This document shows positions 1 through 13,400 of a stretch of DNA of 64,000 bases, in pieces. This stretch comes from Anniella stebbinsi (taxonomy: Eukaryota; Chordata; Lepidosauria; Squamata; Anniellidae): contig JARDYH010000002.1 in assembly GCA_029215795.1 (NCBI GenBank), forward strand, positions 275,226,310 through 275,290,309, given 5' to 3'. The notes beneath the pieces are model-generated. The model saw nothing but the letters and a program-made list of their open reading frames with translations, made no database searches and was not told the origin of the DNA. A program made the position numbers and the translations under genes. Each line of letters begins with the position of its first letter. Positions within the stretch are counted from its first letter, which is position 1.

Positions 1-4
1 TTGT

Positions 5-141
5 GAGCCTATACACACACGCAGAATAAAACACTACACTTTGAAAACGTTTTGAAAACTGTATATGGAATGTTCTCAAAACTGTTATAAACCATTTTAA
101 ACCGTTTTAAACCATTTAAAAGCAGTAGTGTAGATAGGCTC
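5..141 (-). mobile_element. Short MITE, TIR GAGCCTATCTACAC, copy 1
   Basis: It ends in GTGTAGATAGGCTC and begins with a decayed GAGCCTATACACAC. The interior carries strings of TTTTAAACCGTTTT-like sequence. It is the reverse orientation of the copy at 288-428, with which it can be aligned over its whole length. It is non-coding and the superfamily is unknown. Confidence 0.6.
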
Positions 142-287
142 TCAATTTACAAGAGGTGATCCCATCTTGAGAACTCTGCCCATTTACTCCCTTCTTAATT
201 CCCTCTGTTCTGTTATTCTTTACCCTTGGCATGTGGTATGGTTTTATGTCAAACCTCTTTAGTGGGCAGACCTGTTTGTCTAACATA

Positions 288-428
288 AAGCCTATCTACA
301 CTACCGCTTTAAAATGGTTTAAAACGGTTTATAACAGTTTTGAGAACTGTTGGGGCCCAGGACACGCTCCATATACAGTTTTCAAAACGTTTTGAAAGTG
401 TTTTATCCTGCGTGTGTAGATAGGCTCC
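288..428 (+). mobile_element. Short MITE, TIR GAGCCTATCTACAC, copy 2
   Basis: About 140 bp bounded by AGCCTATCTACAC and GTGTAGATAGGCTC, with the same interior as the element at 5-141 but inverted. The two inverted copies are 150 bp apart and could pair in a transcript. No clear target duplication was seen. Confidence 0.6.
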
Positions 429-1139
429 TACTATCACTATATAATATGATGCTAGTTATTTAAAATAAAAAGCTCCAGTTTATCCAAGCAACGCTGTTAG
501 AATAAACGTCTGTTCAAAGGAACACATCCTTAGTGGAGTAATTGTTGTTCATTCACTGGGGAAGGCATTCACAAACCCATCTTCTTGTATTCAGGATGAA
601 TATAGAATACAAATAACAAAACAACCTTCAGTTCAGTCTTGTTTTTTAAACACTAAGGCCAAATTCACACATTAGCAGATGTGCTCTGGTTGTAATACTG
701 TTTCTGGAGTGGGGAATGCTGAGAATTTTAGGACTTTTTCTATCTAAACATGCATAGGATTGCACCCTAAGTTTGTGAATGATTTCCACAAAAATCTATT
801 TGAGTGCCAAGGGACTCATTTGATTCTCTTTGCTTTGTGGAGGTGTTGGGTTTTCTAGTTGTGCTTTCTAATTACTTTGGGTGATTCATGTACAGTACCT
901 TTACTGATATTATGGAGCTTTCCTTTACAGAGATATTAATTTACTTAATTTATCTATTAAATTAATGGATTCCACCAGGAGAAGAGCCTTCAGTGTGGTT
1001 CCCCCCCTTCCTATTGAATTCCCTGCCTTTGGATGTCAGGCAGGCGCCAACGTTGTATTGTTTTCGGCATCTCCTAAAAACATTATTGTTCTAAGAAATT
1101 TTCCCTGAAAAAGGTTTTATCTGAACCTTATTCTTTTAA
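429..1139. other. 5' flank, nothing recognised except a half MITE
   Basis: AT-rich sequence without a convincing ORF. Positions about 728-770 hold one end of the CAATCCTATGCATG-type mini-MITE seen complete at 42201-42304. No exon could be recognised. Confidence 0.4.
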
Positions 1140-1256
1140 AATGTAATCTTAATGGTGTTTTTATTCTGTTTTTATTATTTTATTTTATTTGTTCACCGCT
1201 CCAAAATCTTCGGATAGGGAGCGGTATATAAATATTGCAAATAAATAAATAAATCT
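1140..1256 (+). mobile_element. L2-like LINE 3' tail
   Basis: The sequence ends in a hairpin (CCGCTCC ... GGGAGCGG) followed by TATATAAAT and an (AATA)n tail, the same architecture as the other L2 tails in this window. It stops about 15 bp before the putative acceptor of the first coding exon. Confidence 0.5.
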
Positions 1257-1269
1257 TAAATTTGATTGC

Positions 1270-1317
1270 AGTGAGCACCCCGTAATTAACCTGATTTTTT
1301 GGTGATAATCACTCACA
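1270..1317 (+). other. A1CF: Probable 5'UTR part of the first coding exon
   Basis: TTTGATTGCAG at 1261-1271 is a plausible acceptor upstream of the start codon, which would make 1272-1317 the 5' non-coding part of this exon. Mammalian A1CF also has upstream non-coding exons. No promoter or upstream exon could be identified in 1-1260. Confidence 0.4.
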
Positions 1318-1416
1318 ATGGAATCAAATAAAAAATCCGGGGATGGATTGGCCGGCACACAGAAAGAAGCTGCCCTCCGCACATTAATTCAGCGCACAGG
1401 ATATAGTTTGATTCAG
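1318..1416 (+). CDS. A1CF: A1CF coding exon 1 (residues 1-33)
   Basis: It starts at ATG in the context CACAATGG, which has a purine at -3 and G at +4, and encodes [20 protein letters not shown] and on to LIQ. The donor is CAG/GTAGGC. The exon is 99 nt and ends in phase 0. This N-terminal segment precedes RRM1 and is A1CF-like. A dispersed palindromic repeat begins about 50 bp into the following intron. Confidence 0.95.
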
Positions 1417-4400
1417 GTAGGCATTTCCCTGTCACATGATTACTACTTTCAGACTACTCATTTGAAGGTAAATTTAGGCTGCAGTCCTAGACACACTTAC
1501 CTGCAGGTAAATCCCATTTAATTTAGCGGGGCTGACGGCTGAGCAGATATTTATAGGATTGCAGTGTAAGTAGCTTAGTGAGGGTTTGTTCAATGGCACA
1601 TTCTTTCTTAAGTTAATCATCTTCTTTTTTTACAAGGTGCATTAAAAACCTAGAAAATTTTAAGTTATGGCACTTGTAAAAAAAAGAAGATGATTTACTT
1701 AAGAAAGTAAGTAACTGGTTTCTGCTGTGCTGCACCTGAGAAATCTCACAAAAATGTTGATCTACTTCATACAGCCCCCATGCAAGCACCTTCAGGAGCA
1801 TATGGGCTCTGCCAATAGCATTTCATTCCAACAACCTGCCTGAGATAAGGTGGAGGCAATATTTGTATAAACTGACAACTTCACACGGATGCTCTCCACT
1901 CAAGGGGTGGTGGGTAGTATCCAATGTTAGTTAGTTGTAACTAACTTAAGCCCCATTCATTTCGAATCTACATAGGACTAACATTGGATGCTACCCAAGC
2001 ATTGCTATCTGAGCAACGGCATCATCACCTCAGGAAAGGGCTACTGCAACCACACAACTCTCGGGAAGGATGAATGTGTCCATTTTAGTTTCTTTCCATG
2101 TTTCATTTTTCCAATCCTCAATTCATTCCATCCTGTTTCTGCATCATCTTGAGACTTAAAACAAAGGTCTCCGTGAAAATTCATATGTATCTTCATTCAC
2201 GTTTTTCCTAATATACACTTTTTGTATGCAATTTTGCCTAATATATGTATTTTAAGACTTCTGCCCTTAAAGGTGGCCTAAAATAATTACTTATAAGCAT
2301 TTTTGAAAGTTTCTTTTGCCAATATATACAATATTGTCCACATTTTCCTTTATTCTATGCACTTTTCAATGCATTTTATGCTTTGGAAAAATGCCTTGCA
2401 GAATTCCAGGAAGTGCAAATCTGATTTAGATATTGATTCAGAAGGGGGCAATTTGGAATTTCTTTCTTAGAAAAATGGTAACTGAATTGAATCCATACCC
2501 CATCCCTACCCTAATCCTGGCAGCTGCATGTGCCATGGCCCTCATGACTGTGCTAATCCCATAATCCCTCTTAGGTCACCAAATATCTTACCCTTGGTGG
2601 AAGTTCTGAGACGTGTTTAGTGGAATAAAGAATGTGTGAGGGTTTAAAGGAATTAGATAGTTGGGACCATGCATGCTGGCCCTGCCCAATACATCTCCAG
2701 GAGTGCTGCCCCCGGCCCATTTGTTTCTACCTTGCCATGTTGAATCAGTAAGAGAATTCTACTTGCATTTGCTTGGAAGTGAGTAGAATATACCACACAA
2801 TCAGAAAACTGGATAAGGCATGATTGTGTGGAGAGTTCTTGCATCCAAGCATCCTTCACCCAAGTAGCTGGAAACAATGATGAGTAGCGCTCCCATTCAG
2901 ATCTTGCCAATTCAGGTGAATACTTGAACAGGGCTCTTGCCAAATAAGGATAAGGCTCAACAACAGGGAAAGACAGGACCAGGCAAAGAAAATCCAGTGA
3001 CATGCCTAAAGAGACATGCTGTGCTGAGGTTAACACAGACTTCAACATCTCTTTTGTTCTCTTCAACTCAGGAAAACGGCCAAAGAAAGTATGGAGGGCC
3101 ACCACCAGGATGGGATGGACCACCGCCAGAACGAGGCTGTGAGATTTTCATTGGAAAATTACCCCGAGACCTCTTTGAAGATGAACTTATACCGTTATGT
3201 GAAAAAGTAATGATTTAAATTTAGTAGGTTTTCTTCTCTTGCATATATTTTAGGAATGGGTTTATTTGCAAGAATCATTTGTATAAAGGAAAAGGAAAAG
3301 TCGTCAAAATGATGTGACTATGTGCAGTATCCATGTGGATGACACCAGGCCCAGATATCTCTCAGGAGAAGTAGGATGGCTAAAGCCTAATACCTTTATA
3401 TACATTAAGATAAACATATTTTTCTGGATGGAGAATATCTCAGGTAGGGGCACTGTTATATAGGAAATAGCCAGTGTGCTGACTTAGAAGACTAGCATCA
3501 AATCCCAAGTTGGCTATACAGATGACTAGAAAGCATAGGATCATATCCCTTGCTGACTATACAGACGAGAAAGCCCAGGGTCAAATCCCTGATTGGCTGT
3601 ACAGGTGCCTCAGAACTGCCAGGTCAAATCCCTATTTGGGTATTCAGAATAAAGTGACCATAGTCAAATCCTTTATTGGCTATAGATATTGCTAGTTGGA
3701 TATACAGAATAGAAATTCCATAGTCAAATCCCTGATTGGCTATACATGTGCCCAGGAAGTCCACAGCCAAATCCCTGGTTGGCTATACTGATATATAGGT
3801 TGCTTTGTGCAAGTCCTATCTTTCATCATAACAATTGTTATATAGTTTCTGCAAGGCTAAAATATTACTGATCTCCCTGGAGGAAGGTTAAATATAAGAA
3901 AATTAAAGTTAAGTTGTGATCATTTGCTGAAGAACTGACCTGTTTTTAAGCACTTTCTGGAACTAGCCAATTTGAAAATGCAATTCTCATGTAAGCCCTC
4001 TGTTTTTGGAAATCCAGGATACAATCCACAAACTCAGCTAAGAATGTCTTATCAGGAGAACTTTGTGTATGCAGTGCTTAAGGGTGATTTCACAAGTGAT
4101 ACTAAAAATATCTTTTAGTCTTGAACACTTCTAAGTGTTGTTCATGAGATATAGCAATGAAGTGAGAGCAGTTTTAATTGAATGTAATTATGATGCACGT
4201 GTTTCCTTTTCATTTGAAGTTATGGGCATTTCAGCTACTAAACATGCAATCCTATGCATGTTTAGACAGAAAAAGTCATTCCTCAGCTAGCCGTCCTTCA
4301 CCCAAGTAGCTGGAACCAATGACAAATACTTATAATAGTTTCCACCACTTTATATAAACGTTTTGAGCATAGTTTGCACAACTGGTAACTTGGATCCAAT

Positions 4401-7400
4401 GAAATAGACTCTTGTCTGTGCTTGTCTCATCTTGCAATAAATGTGTTAGACTTTAAGGTGCCACAGGATTCACTGCTGTTTTTCTTGCAACAAACCAATA
4501 TGGCTATCTTTCTGTAACTTTCTGATGTTACATCTTCTCGAAGACCCTTATAAAAATATCTAAAAAGACTGGTAGTTCACCTGTTCTCTATGACCCTTTC
4601 CGCTCCATAGGGGCGGAAAGGGCGGGAAGCGGAGAAGGCCAAAAGTAGCCACTTCCGGGTTGGCGCGATGAGGCCGCACCACAATGCGGTGGCCCAGGCT
4701 TCTCCTGGGCCACTGCAAGTCACGCTGGCCATTTTTTAAAACCATTAAGATCCGCGGAGGTGCGCACAAGCACTCGTGCGCACAAGGTTAGTTTATTTTT
4801 TAAAAAAAAACCGCATGTGATTGCGCCCACTCTCCCACCGCCATCCTGGGGATGGCGATTTCACTGTCTCCCCCTCCTGATGGCCTCAGAGCCACGCAGG
4901 GTGGCTCCATGGCCATCGGTGCAGCCACGCTTACTCCACACCAGCCACCCATCTCGCTTCCCTCCCAGGAGCAGGGAACGAACCAGGATAATAGTGTTCC
5001 CTCAACTCCCGGAAAAATGGAGGGCTGGCCCCTGCCTGCTTGCGGGATGCTCTGTGCGTCATGCGGACTCTCCGAGAGCAGGCAGGGGCAGCCCATCCAA
5101 AAATGGCTGGTGCAGAAAGGGCCTATGCTAAAGTGATACAGTCACTGAAGCATGTGCATTTGGAAACAATTCATTATGCTGGGGAGGAGAAGGAGCTGTG
5201 GCTATCCAGATGTTGGTCTCTAACTCCCACCAGCCCCCACCAGTATGACTGATAGTGGAGGATGATGGGAACAATATCTGGAATGCTGGAGGTTCCACAT
5301 CCCTGCCATTATGAGATTCCCAATATATGCCCACGAGCTCAAATGGTGTGCACCAGAGCTATTGTGATGATCCAACTAACTAATTATGCCTGAGGCTGCC
5401 CCACCACCAAATTACAAAATCTAGCATTTTACTTGATTGTTTATCTGTATCTCAGTTTCAGCTTAATTTTAGCTGAAGCGAAGTGTACTAACAGGTTAAG
5501 TACAATGCAAATCATGGGCCAGTTTGCATGATCAAATAAGCCACCATGGCTTATTTAAGCCATGGTGGGTTGCATGTTTTTGAATATTCAAGCCATGGCT
5601 TTTTATGTCATGTGAACTTGGGTGGTGGAGGTTGTGCAAGGGATAGACCACCCCTGCATAACCCATGGCCTGTACTAGGGTTATGTGAGAGTTGTTTAAT
5701 TGTCGCATAACCCCCCACTACCTGGATTCGCAAAACACAACAAGCTTAAACAAGCCACAGTGGGCTGTGTTCGTGCAAAGTGAGACAATGTCTTGAACTG
5801 GAGCATATTGTTTGTAATACTAACAATACCAGTGACACTAATGTGACGTAGTGGACTTGGACTGGAGATATGTGGATTCAAATTCCTACTCAGGCATGAA
5901 GCTCAGTGAGTAATTTTGGGACAGTCACTATCATTCATCTTGACCTTCTTCATAGGGTCATTGTGATATAAAAGGGGAATGCAAAATCTATACTGTTCTA
6001 AACTACTATGATAAATAAACAATTGGTGTAGTGGATGGGAAACACAGGGGAGGTAGAAGAGAAACACAAGGCAGCTCCAGAATGTTTATCAGAGCAGGAG
6101 CAATGATGTCAGGATAACTGGCAGATTGTCCTTGCCCAGGCAAGTAAATGAGGTGATAAAGAGGCTTTCAAGTTTCAGCTGTGTTTGTGACAGATTAGCA
6201 TAGTCAGAGAATGAGGAAAATAAGCAGAAGCTGAATACTACTTTCCTTTTCTCCAGGCTAGCAGTTTAAATGGTAACACTTCTTTTCAAGAGTGTTTGCC
6301 TTTCTAAATAAAAGCTAAAGGTTGCATTTCAGCTGCCTTAAGATATTTTTGTTAAAGCTCAGTGAGTTTTACAAGCTCAATCTATGCAGCCAGAAGTAAG
6401 CAGCACTGAGTTCAATGGACCATAAACCCAAATGACTATGCATAAGATTGCAAATGTTTATTCAGATATTTATTTGTTTTGTAAAATGGCACTCAAGAAC
6501 TTTCGACTCAAAAATGGCACTCAAGACAGATTACAGGCAAAATTAAAATTGATTAAAACAATAACACAAAACATTAAAATACAATAAAACATAACAATTA
6601 CGAAATAAAAAATAAAATAAAACAATAAAAAATAACACCTACTCTAACAGATCCACTTATAGGCCCAAAGGCATTCTTGAATAAAGCAGCCTTTGCCTGC
6701 AGGCCGAATGACAGTAGAGAGGGAGCATACTGAGCCTTCCTTGGGAAGGAGTTCCGCAGTCTGGAACGGCCACCAAAAAGGCCCTCTCTTGGGTTGCCAC
6801 TGAATACAATTTTCAAGGTGGTGGTCTTGAAAGAAGGGCCTCTCCAGAAGATCTTAAGAACCAGGCAGGCTCATATGGGAGAAGGCAGTCTTTCATGTAG
6901 CCTAGTCCCAAGCTGTAGAGGACTTTATAGATCATAACCAGCACTTTGAATTCTGCCTGGAAACAGACTGGTAGCCAGAGAAGCTGCAGTAACAAGGGAG
7001 CCACATGCTCCTCGTAACTGGCCCCAGTTAAAAGTCTGGCTGCAGCACTCTGGACCAGCTGAAATTTCTCAACTGTTTTCAAAGACAGACTGTAACTCCA
7101 GATCCAACAGAGACTGTCAGGGGCTGTCAGGATGAGTTCCTGCATTTCCAAATTTGCCACTACGCCACTGGTAGGTAAGGATGTGAGAATCAAGGATGCT
7201 CAAGCTCACTGAGATTCTCCAAACACTACTTCAAAGCTCAGTTTGCATTGTTTTCATTTGCAAGCTGTTTTTCTTTTCTTTCAAATGGGGGAAGCAGATT
7301 TCTGTATGCATTTTTCAAAAAGTGTGCACTCCCCCCCCCCCATTGAGTAAAATGTGAAAATGCATTTTTGGTGGAGGGGAATGTGCATTACATAGTACGT

Positions 7401-10400
7401 ATTTTTCAAAAAAATATGCATTTTTCTAAAGCGATCACAAGTTCGGAATACGTCAACTCCCCCCCACACACACACAACCCCATGCATTCCCATTTGTGTT
7501 TGGGGTCGTGGACATAGCAAGTTCTTATGATTTGTGAACTGAAATTAAAATCACACACATCCCTCCTGGTAGGATCATTCCAAATTATTCTCACTCCTTG
7601 GAATGGGTGTTCTATTTTTGATCATCAAGGCCATCACATTATGGAATCTCTGTAGGGTTCTTTACACAAGCAATATCAGAACTCTGTCCTGAGACAACAT
7701 TCTTACACCTCTTTATTCACATAATTGCTCCTGTTATCATCAGTAAAACCATCTGTGACGGTAACACCTAGAGGAGGGAGCCTTGGTGACAGCGGTCAAA
7801 GGCTTTTGCAAAGAGACAACATCATGGAAAAGCCAAACTGATCATGGGCCCGGAGAGGAAATATGACAAGTCATCAACTGCAGCACTTTCTCTGTTCTGC
7901 CCACAAGCAAGCCAAACAGTGTAGCTGCTGATTATGCCTGGAGTTTGTGAAATTAGAGGTGTGGGAAAAGGCAGTTGCACATGACATGAGTACCATGTCT
8001 ATTAACAGTGATCTCCAAATGCTGCCACTAACATAGACGAAACGGCAGCAGGGAGGGAATTGGAGACCAAGGTTTGAAGAAGTACAAAAATATTTAGGAG
8101 GAACCCCCCCCCTAAAAGCTAAGGGACCCCCCCCAAAAAAACCAGCCCAATGAGGGCTGAGTATGTTCAGTAGGCATGAAATGTTGGGGAGGGGAATGAA
8201 ATGGAGAGGAACAAAATGGAAACCCGGGGGAAGGAAATGGAATGGAGTTTCATCAACTTCATGGGATGCCCCCGAGTTCTCATATTATGAGAGAAGCAGA
8301 AAAATGTCTCCATGTCCACTTTCTCTACAACTTGCATAATTTTTACACCTGTATCATATCTACATTGTAGGCTGGTGGCTCTGGTGTCAGTGGGGTGCTG
8401 AATCGGCTCTGGGTTTCAGTCCGAACCAGTCAGAACTCTAAACTCTAAAGGAGTTATCCAGAGTGTGAAGTCCCCAGCCTCCACTGCATGACTCCTTTTG
8501 TTTGACTTTTTTCTAAGCTAAGCAGTTCCAGACATTGTAACCTGTCCTCACAAGGGAGTTGCTCCAACTCCCTGGTCATTTTGGTTGCCCTTTTCTGTAC
8601 TATACGATATCTAACTTTTCCAACTCTACAATAACCAACTTTTCCAACTTTTTTAGTGACCATAGTCACTAGGGATGTGCACGGCCAGAAATATCGGAAT
8701 CGTAATGGAATTTCCGATATTAAAAATATCAGATCCGATCATTTCAAGGGGTACCCGTATTGGATCGGATTCAATATCCGATATATATCAGAAGTTCCGA
8801 TCCGATTACGGACCACAATTTCTGGTGTTTTCCCCATAGGCTTGCATTAGGGGAAATAATCGTTATCGGTCATTGGATGTCCAATAACAACCTTATCGGT
8901 TCGTTATCGGACATCAGACCCAATACGATACACATCCCTAATAGTCACATAGTATTCAAAGTGTGGTTGCACCATAAATTTGTATAAGGGCAGTATGATC
9001 CTGGCAATTTTATTTTTGATTCCTTTCTAAATTATGCCCAGCATGGAGTTGTCTTTTGCACAGCAGCCACACACTGGGCTGTCATTTTCATTGAGGTGTC
9101 CACTGCAACCCCAATATCTCTTTGTTGGTCAGTCACTGCTAGCTCAAGTCCCATCAGCTTACACATGAAGTTGGGATTTTTCACCGCAACGTGCATCACT
9201 TTATACGTTTACATTGAACCATTTTGCCATTTCCCATTTCCCATTTCCAAGTGTTGTGAATTTTACTCCTAGGAATCCTCCTGCAAGTAATTCCTGTGAG
9301 TAAAAGCAAGTCATATGTTTTGAAATGATACAGATATATGTAGAGCAACTACAAACTATTTACCATTTTAACCAAAGTGCAGAGAAAACCAAATGCCCAG
9401 ACAAGTGGAAAACAGCCATCCCTTGTGGGGCATATATACATCATACAAGACCAGAAGCATGAAGAGCGGAAATACATAAGACACTTATGCTTTCTCTCTT
9501 GCCATCTCTCTAAAATGTTCAAAGAACTCCCAGTGTTCCATTGCACCCCTCTGACCACAACATAGCCTAACAGGAATATAAGAGCATTCTGAATAAAAGC
9601 AACCAACTACCCATATCAACAATTTCCCCGACTGTCAGATTCTATGAGGGCAATCAAAAGCAACACACAACACGACAGCCCAGAGTATAGGTTGAAAATG
9701 GGTTGTTGTTGAATCGTGGGTTGTTTTGTTGCATGAACCCAGCTGCACTAACAAATCATGGGTTGTTAATGTGGTGTCACCACTCTCTGTGATGCTGCCT
9801 GTACCCTCTATTATGCTGCCACCATCCTCTTCCTTTTTAGAGGGAACTTTAAATGTGTGTGTGTCACCAACCTTTGGCCAGATCTACACCAAACAGGATA
9901 AAGCACTATGAAAGTGGTATGAAAGCGGTATATAAAAGGCAGGAGCCACACCAAGCAAGATATAGCACTATGAAATCGGTATGAAAGCAGTGTATGGTAT
10001 GTGTCATGGGCCCCAACAGTTGTCAGTGCACTTCAATACCGCTACAAAGCAGTAGTGTGGCTCCTGCCTTTTATATACCACTTTCATACTGCTTTCATAG
10101 TGCTATGTCCTGCTTGGTGTAGATCTGGCCTTGTCTAAGGCCCTTTCTATACCATAGGGGTGTAGAGGAAGGAGGGCAGGAAATCCTGGAGGCACCTGTT
10201 TCTGGGATCATCACTGTCAATATGCATCATGAGCTTAGGGTGACCAGATAAAATCCAGGGCAGAGCTCATGTAACTTTAACAGTTGTAGAGAAAAGGGAA
10301 TTTCAGCCAGTGTCATTTGTATGCAATTAGTTCCTGGTGAAATCCTCTCTTCATCACAGCTGTTAAAGTTGCAGGGGCCCTGCCTTCTTTTGTATATGGT

Positions 10401-13400
10401 CACTCTAGTATACTGCATGCACCTTTAACTGTTGTGATGAAGAGGGAATATCACCAGGAACTAATTGCATACAAATTACACTGGCTGAAATTCCCTTTTC
10501 TCTACAACTGTTAAAGTTACATGAGCCCTGACCTGGGTTTTATCTGGTCAGCCTACATGAGCTCGACGTCCTGGTTTCCTCCTGGGCTGATACGCCATCG
10601 TGGGCACCATTTTTGGTGTGATCTGAGAAGAGCGCTCCTGCGCTCCAACAAAAAGGTAAATAAAAAAAAAACAGGTGCAAAATTTGGGGGCCCTCCCCCT
10701 CGCCATCCTGGGGATGGCGAAATTGGTGTCCTCCCCATCCCCTGATGGGCACAGAGCTGCACAGTGCGGCAGCACCCAGGACGGGCAGCCACATACCCCT
10801 TTATTTTCAACAAATAAGACCAAGAAAGGCATAGCTTAACATAACAAAAGAATACTGAAATCTTTATTTACCAGAATAAGGATGTTTTAATGCAACTTAA
10901 GCTTCATGGTATTAAAATAAATGTTCTGTTTTATTAAGTCCTTTCCTAATAATCAGATTTTAAAATAAATATGCCTCCCTCCACTTCCCAGGGGACTCTA
11001 ACCACTCCCCAAATCTAATGCCCCAAATCCCTAATCCTTCCCCTCTGACAGCCAATCCTTATCTAATTCACAAAGAAAAACCTAGTGACAGTTACTCTCT
11101 CTCGCTATTGAACATGAAACAACCTATAAGAAGATACCATTAAAACAGATAAACATTCTTACTCCCCCGCCCCACCAACTTAACATTACCTGTGTGAGAA
11201 AAGATTGTTAAAGTAAATCAAGCCCGTAGCCAAACATTCAAACCGATATATAAACAACAAAATAAAATACCACTTCATCACAGTTAATCACAAACAATGC
11301 AGGAGTTCATAGCCCAACGAACCATGGGTTATCTTTGTGGATTGTTCATGGTTAACAAATTACACAACAAAACAACCCATGATTCAACAACAACCCATAC
11401 TCAACCCATATGTGTTGTGCGAGCCCAGTCAATAACTTTCATTCAAGTAAGCTGTACTATGTTGAGTTTCTTCCATATGAGTCGGCAGACTTGGAAGCTT
11501 TTGATCTTTGTTGTTCTCGACGCAAATGGAAATAGAATTAAAAAAGAAAAAGAAAAAAAATCAGTGCAAGTAATCATTGCTTCTATTTAAATGAGTGCAC
11601 ACTAAGATTCCTGCGACAAGCACAGAAGCTCAGACAAGGTACTTTCAGAGTGTGTTAACAGAGGTTATTTACCTTGCTAACAAGCTCAGCCATGCTAGCT
11701 CAGCATGGGCTGGACTTCAACATCTGCTGCCTCTATTTATTTCAACTGCCTACATGGGTCGGAAAGTAGATCTCGTGCTCTGATTTATGCTCAAGAACAG
11801 TGATCAAGCTACCCTCGAGTGAAAACAGGCACCAAACAGAACTTCAAGAACAACATAACTTTGTCCAGAGATGTAACGCAGACAAAAGTTTCCTAGGAGG
11901 TTTATGGAGCTTATCCTTTGTTTTTACAGATTGGTAAAATCTATGAAATGCGGATGATGATGGACTTCAATGGAAACAACAGGGGATATGCTTTTGTAAC
12001 ATTCGCCAACAAACAGGAGGCCAAGAATGCAATCAGGCAACTGAACAATTATGAAATAAGGTAAGCTGAGTTTTCTTATTTAAATTTAGTGGATTTGTGT
12101 CCCACTTTTCGACTGGTGTCCTGAAAGTGAGTCCCATTATTAATAAATACAACAAATACAATAAAAGCCACACTCTCAAGATACACTTAAAACAAAACAA
12201 AAGCAATGGGAAAAACAAAGGAAACTGCATTATACTGAGTCAGTCAGGCACAGGCACCTGAGTTGCCTCCCTCTCTCTCCTGTTTCTTCCTACATGGCAG
12301 TTGGTTGTAGATGACCCTATGGGGCAGGGGGCATTCCAGCTGTTCTTCTTCACCAAGAAGAGGGAAGAACAGTGGTATTTTATACCTAATATTAAATCAA
12401 ATTAGAAAATCATCTTGCTTCTCCATATACCATAGATCAGGGGAACCCTAACCTTTTTGGACCTACAGGCATGTTTGGGAATTCGAGAAATTGTTGTAGG
12501 CACCATTACAAATTGGCTCCCATGGAGGATGTAGCTAGTCACTAGGGATGTGCACGCCCAAAAGTATCGTTTTTTATCGTTATCAGAATTTTGGACCAAA
12601 AAATATATAATCTCCAATAATATCGTAGGTTAATCACATTGTCTTCACGATAATTATCGGAAATCCGATATTCAATTTGCAGCCCCATTGTGCCCTATAG
12701 AGCTGAATTATTTTAGAAAAATGCCTATAACTTCTGTATTTTCAAAGTTACAGGCTTGAAACTTGGTCACAATGCTTATGGGCTATGCCTAAGTATGTGT
12801 ATGAAATTTAAGATTGATCCCTCCAACCCTCAATTTTATATGAATTTATTAAAGAACGTTTAAGTTCTGACAGGTCAGAATGACAGCTCGCCATGGGCAT
12901 TCATTCAGACCTGTCTAAAAATTGCATGATCTTTCAAAATTCATATAAAATCAATGGTTGGAGGGATCGATCTCAAATTTCATACACATACTTAGGCATA
13001 CCCCATAAGCACTGTGACCAAGTTTCAAGTCCGTAACTTTTAAAATACAGAAGTTATAGGTTTATTTATATGGCAGTCTGATAATCCGATATAATCGGGC
13101 TGAAAATTTTCGGATCAGATATTTATCGGAGGTTTTCCTATCGTATCATTATCGTTAATCAGATGACCGATAACAACCTTATTGTATCATTATCAGACAT
13201 TTTAACGATACGATACACATCCCTACTAGTCACATAATGGCTGCCATGGGGCCTGGCTAATGTAAAGTTAGCTTAAGAGGGACCGAGGCAAGCAATAGTG
13301 GCTAGAGGCTGGAAGGGATAGGGAGACAGCCAGGTAAAGAGGTAGAGAAAGAGCAAAGCTAGAGAGTAGGAGAGGAAGAAACAGGGAGCTAAAACAGGGA

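Noticed and set aside
2653..3123. 156-aa ORF on the - strand over exon 2
   Set aside because: It is antisense to A1CF exon 2 and has no recognisable domain; coding constraint is explained by A1CF.
4760..5252. Overlapping ORFs of 70-123 aa on both strands
   Set aside because: They lie in the GC-rich 532-bp transposon; frames are open because of composition, no family motif is visible and the same DNA recurs at 27691 with different frames open.
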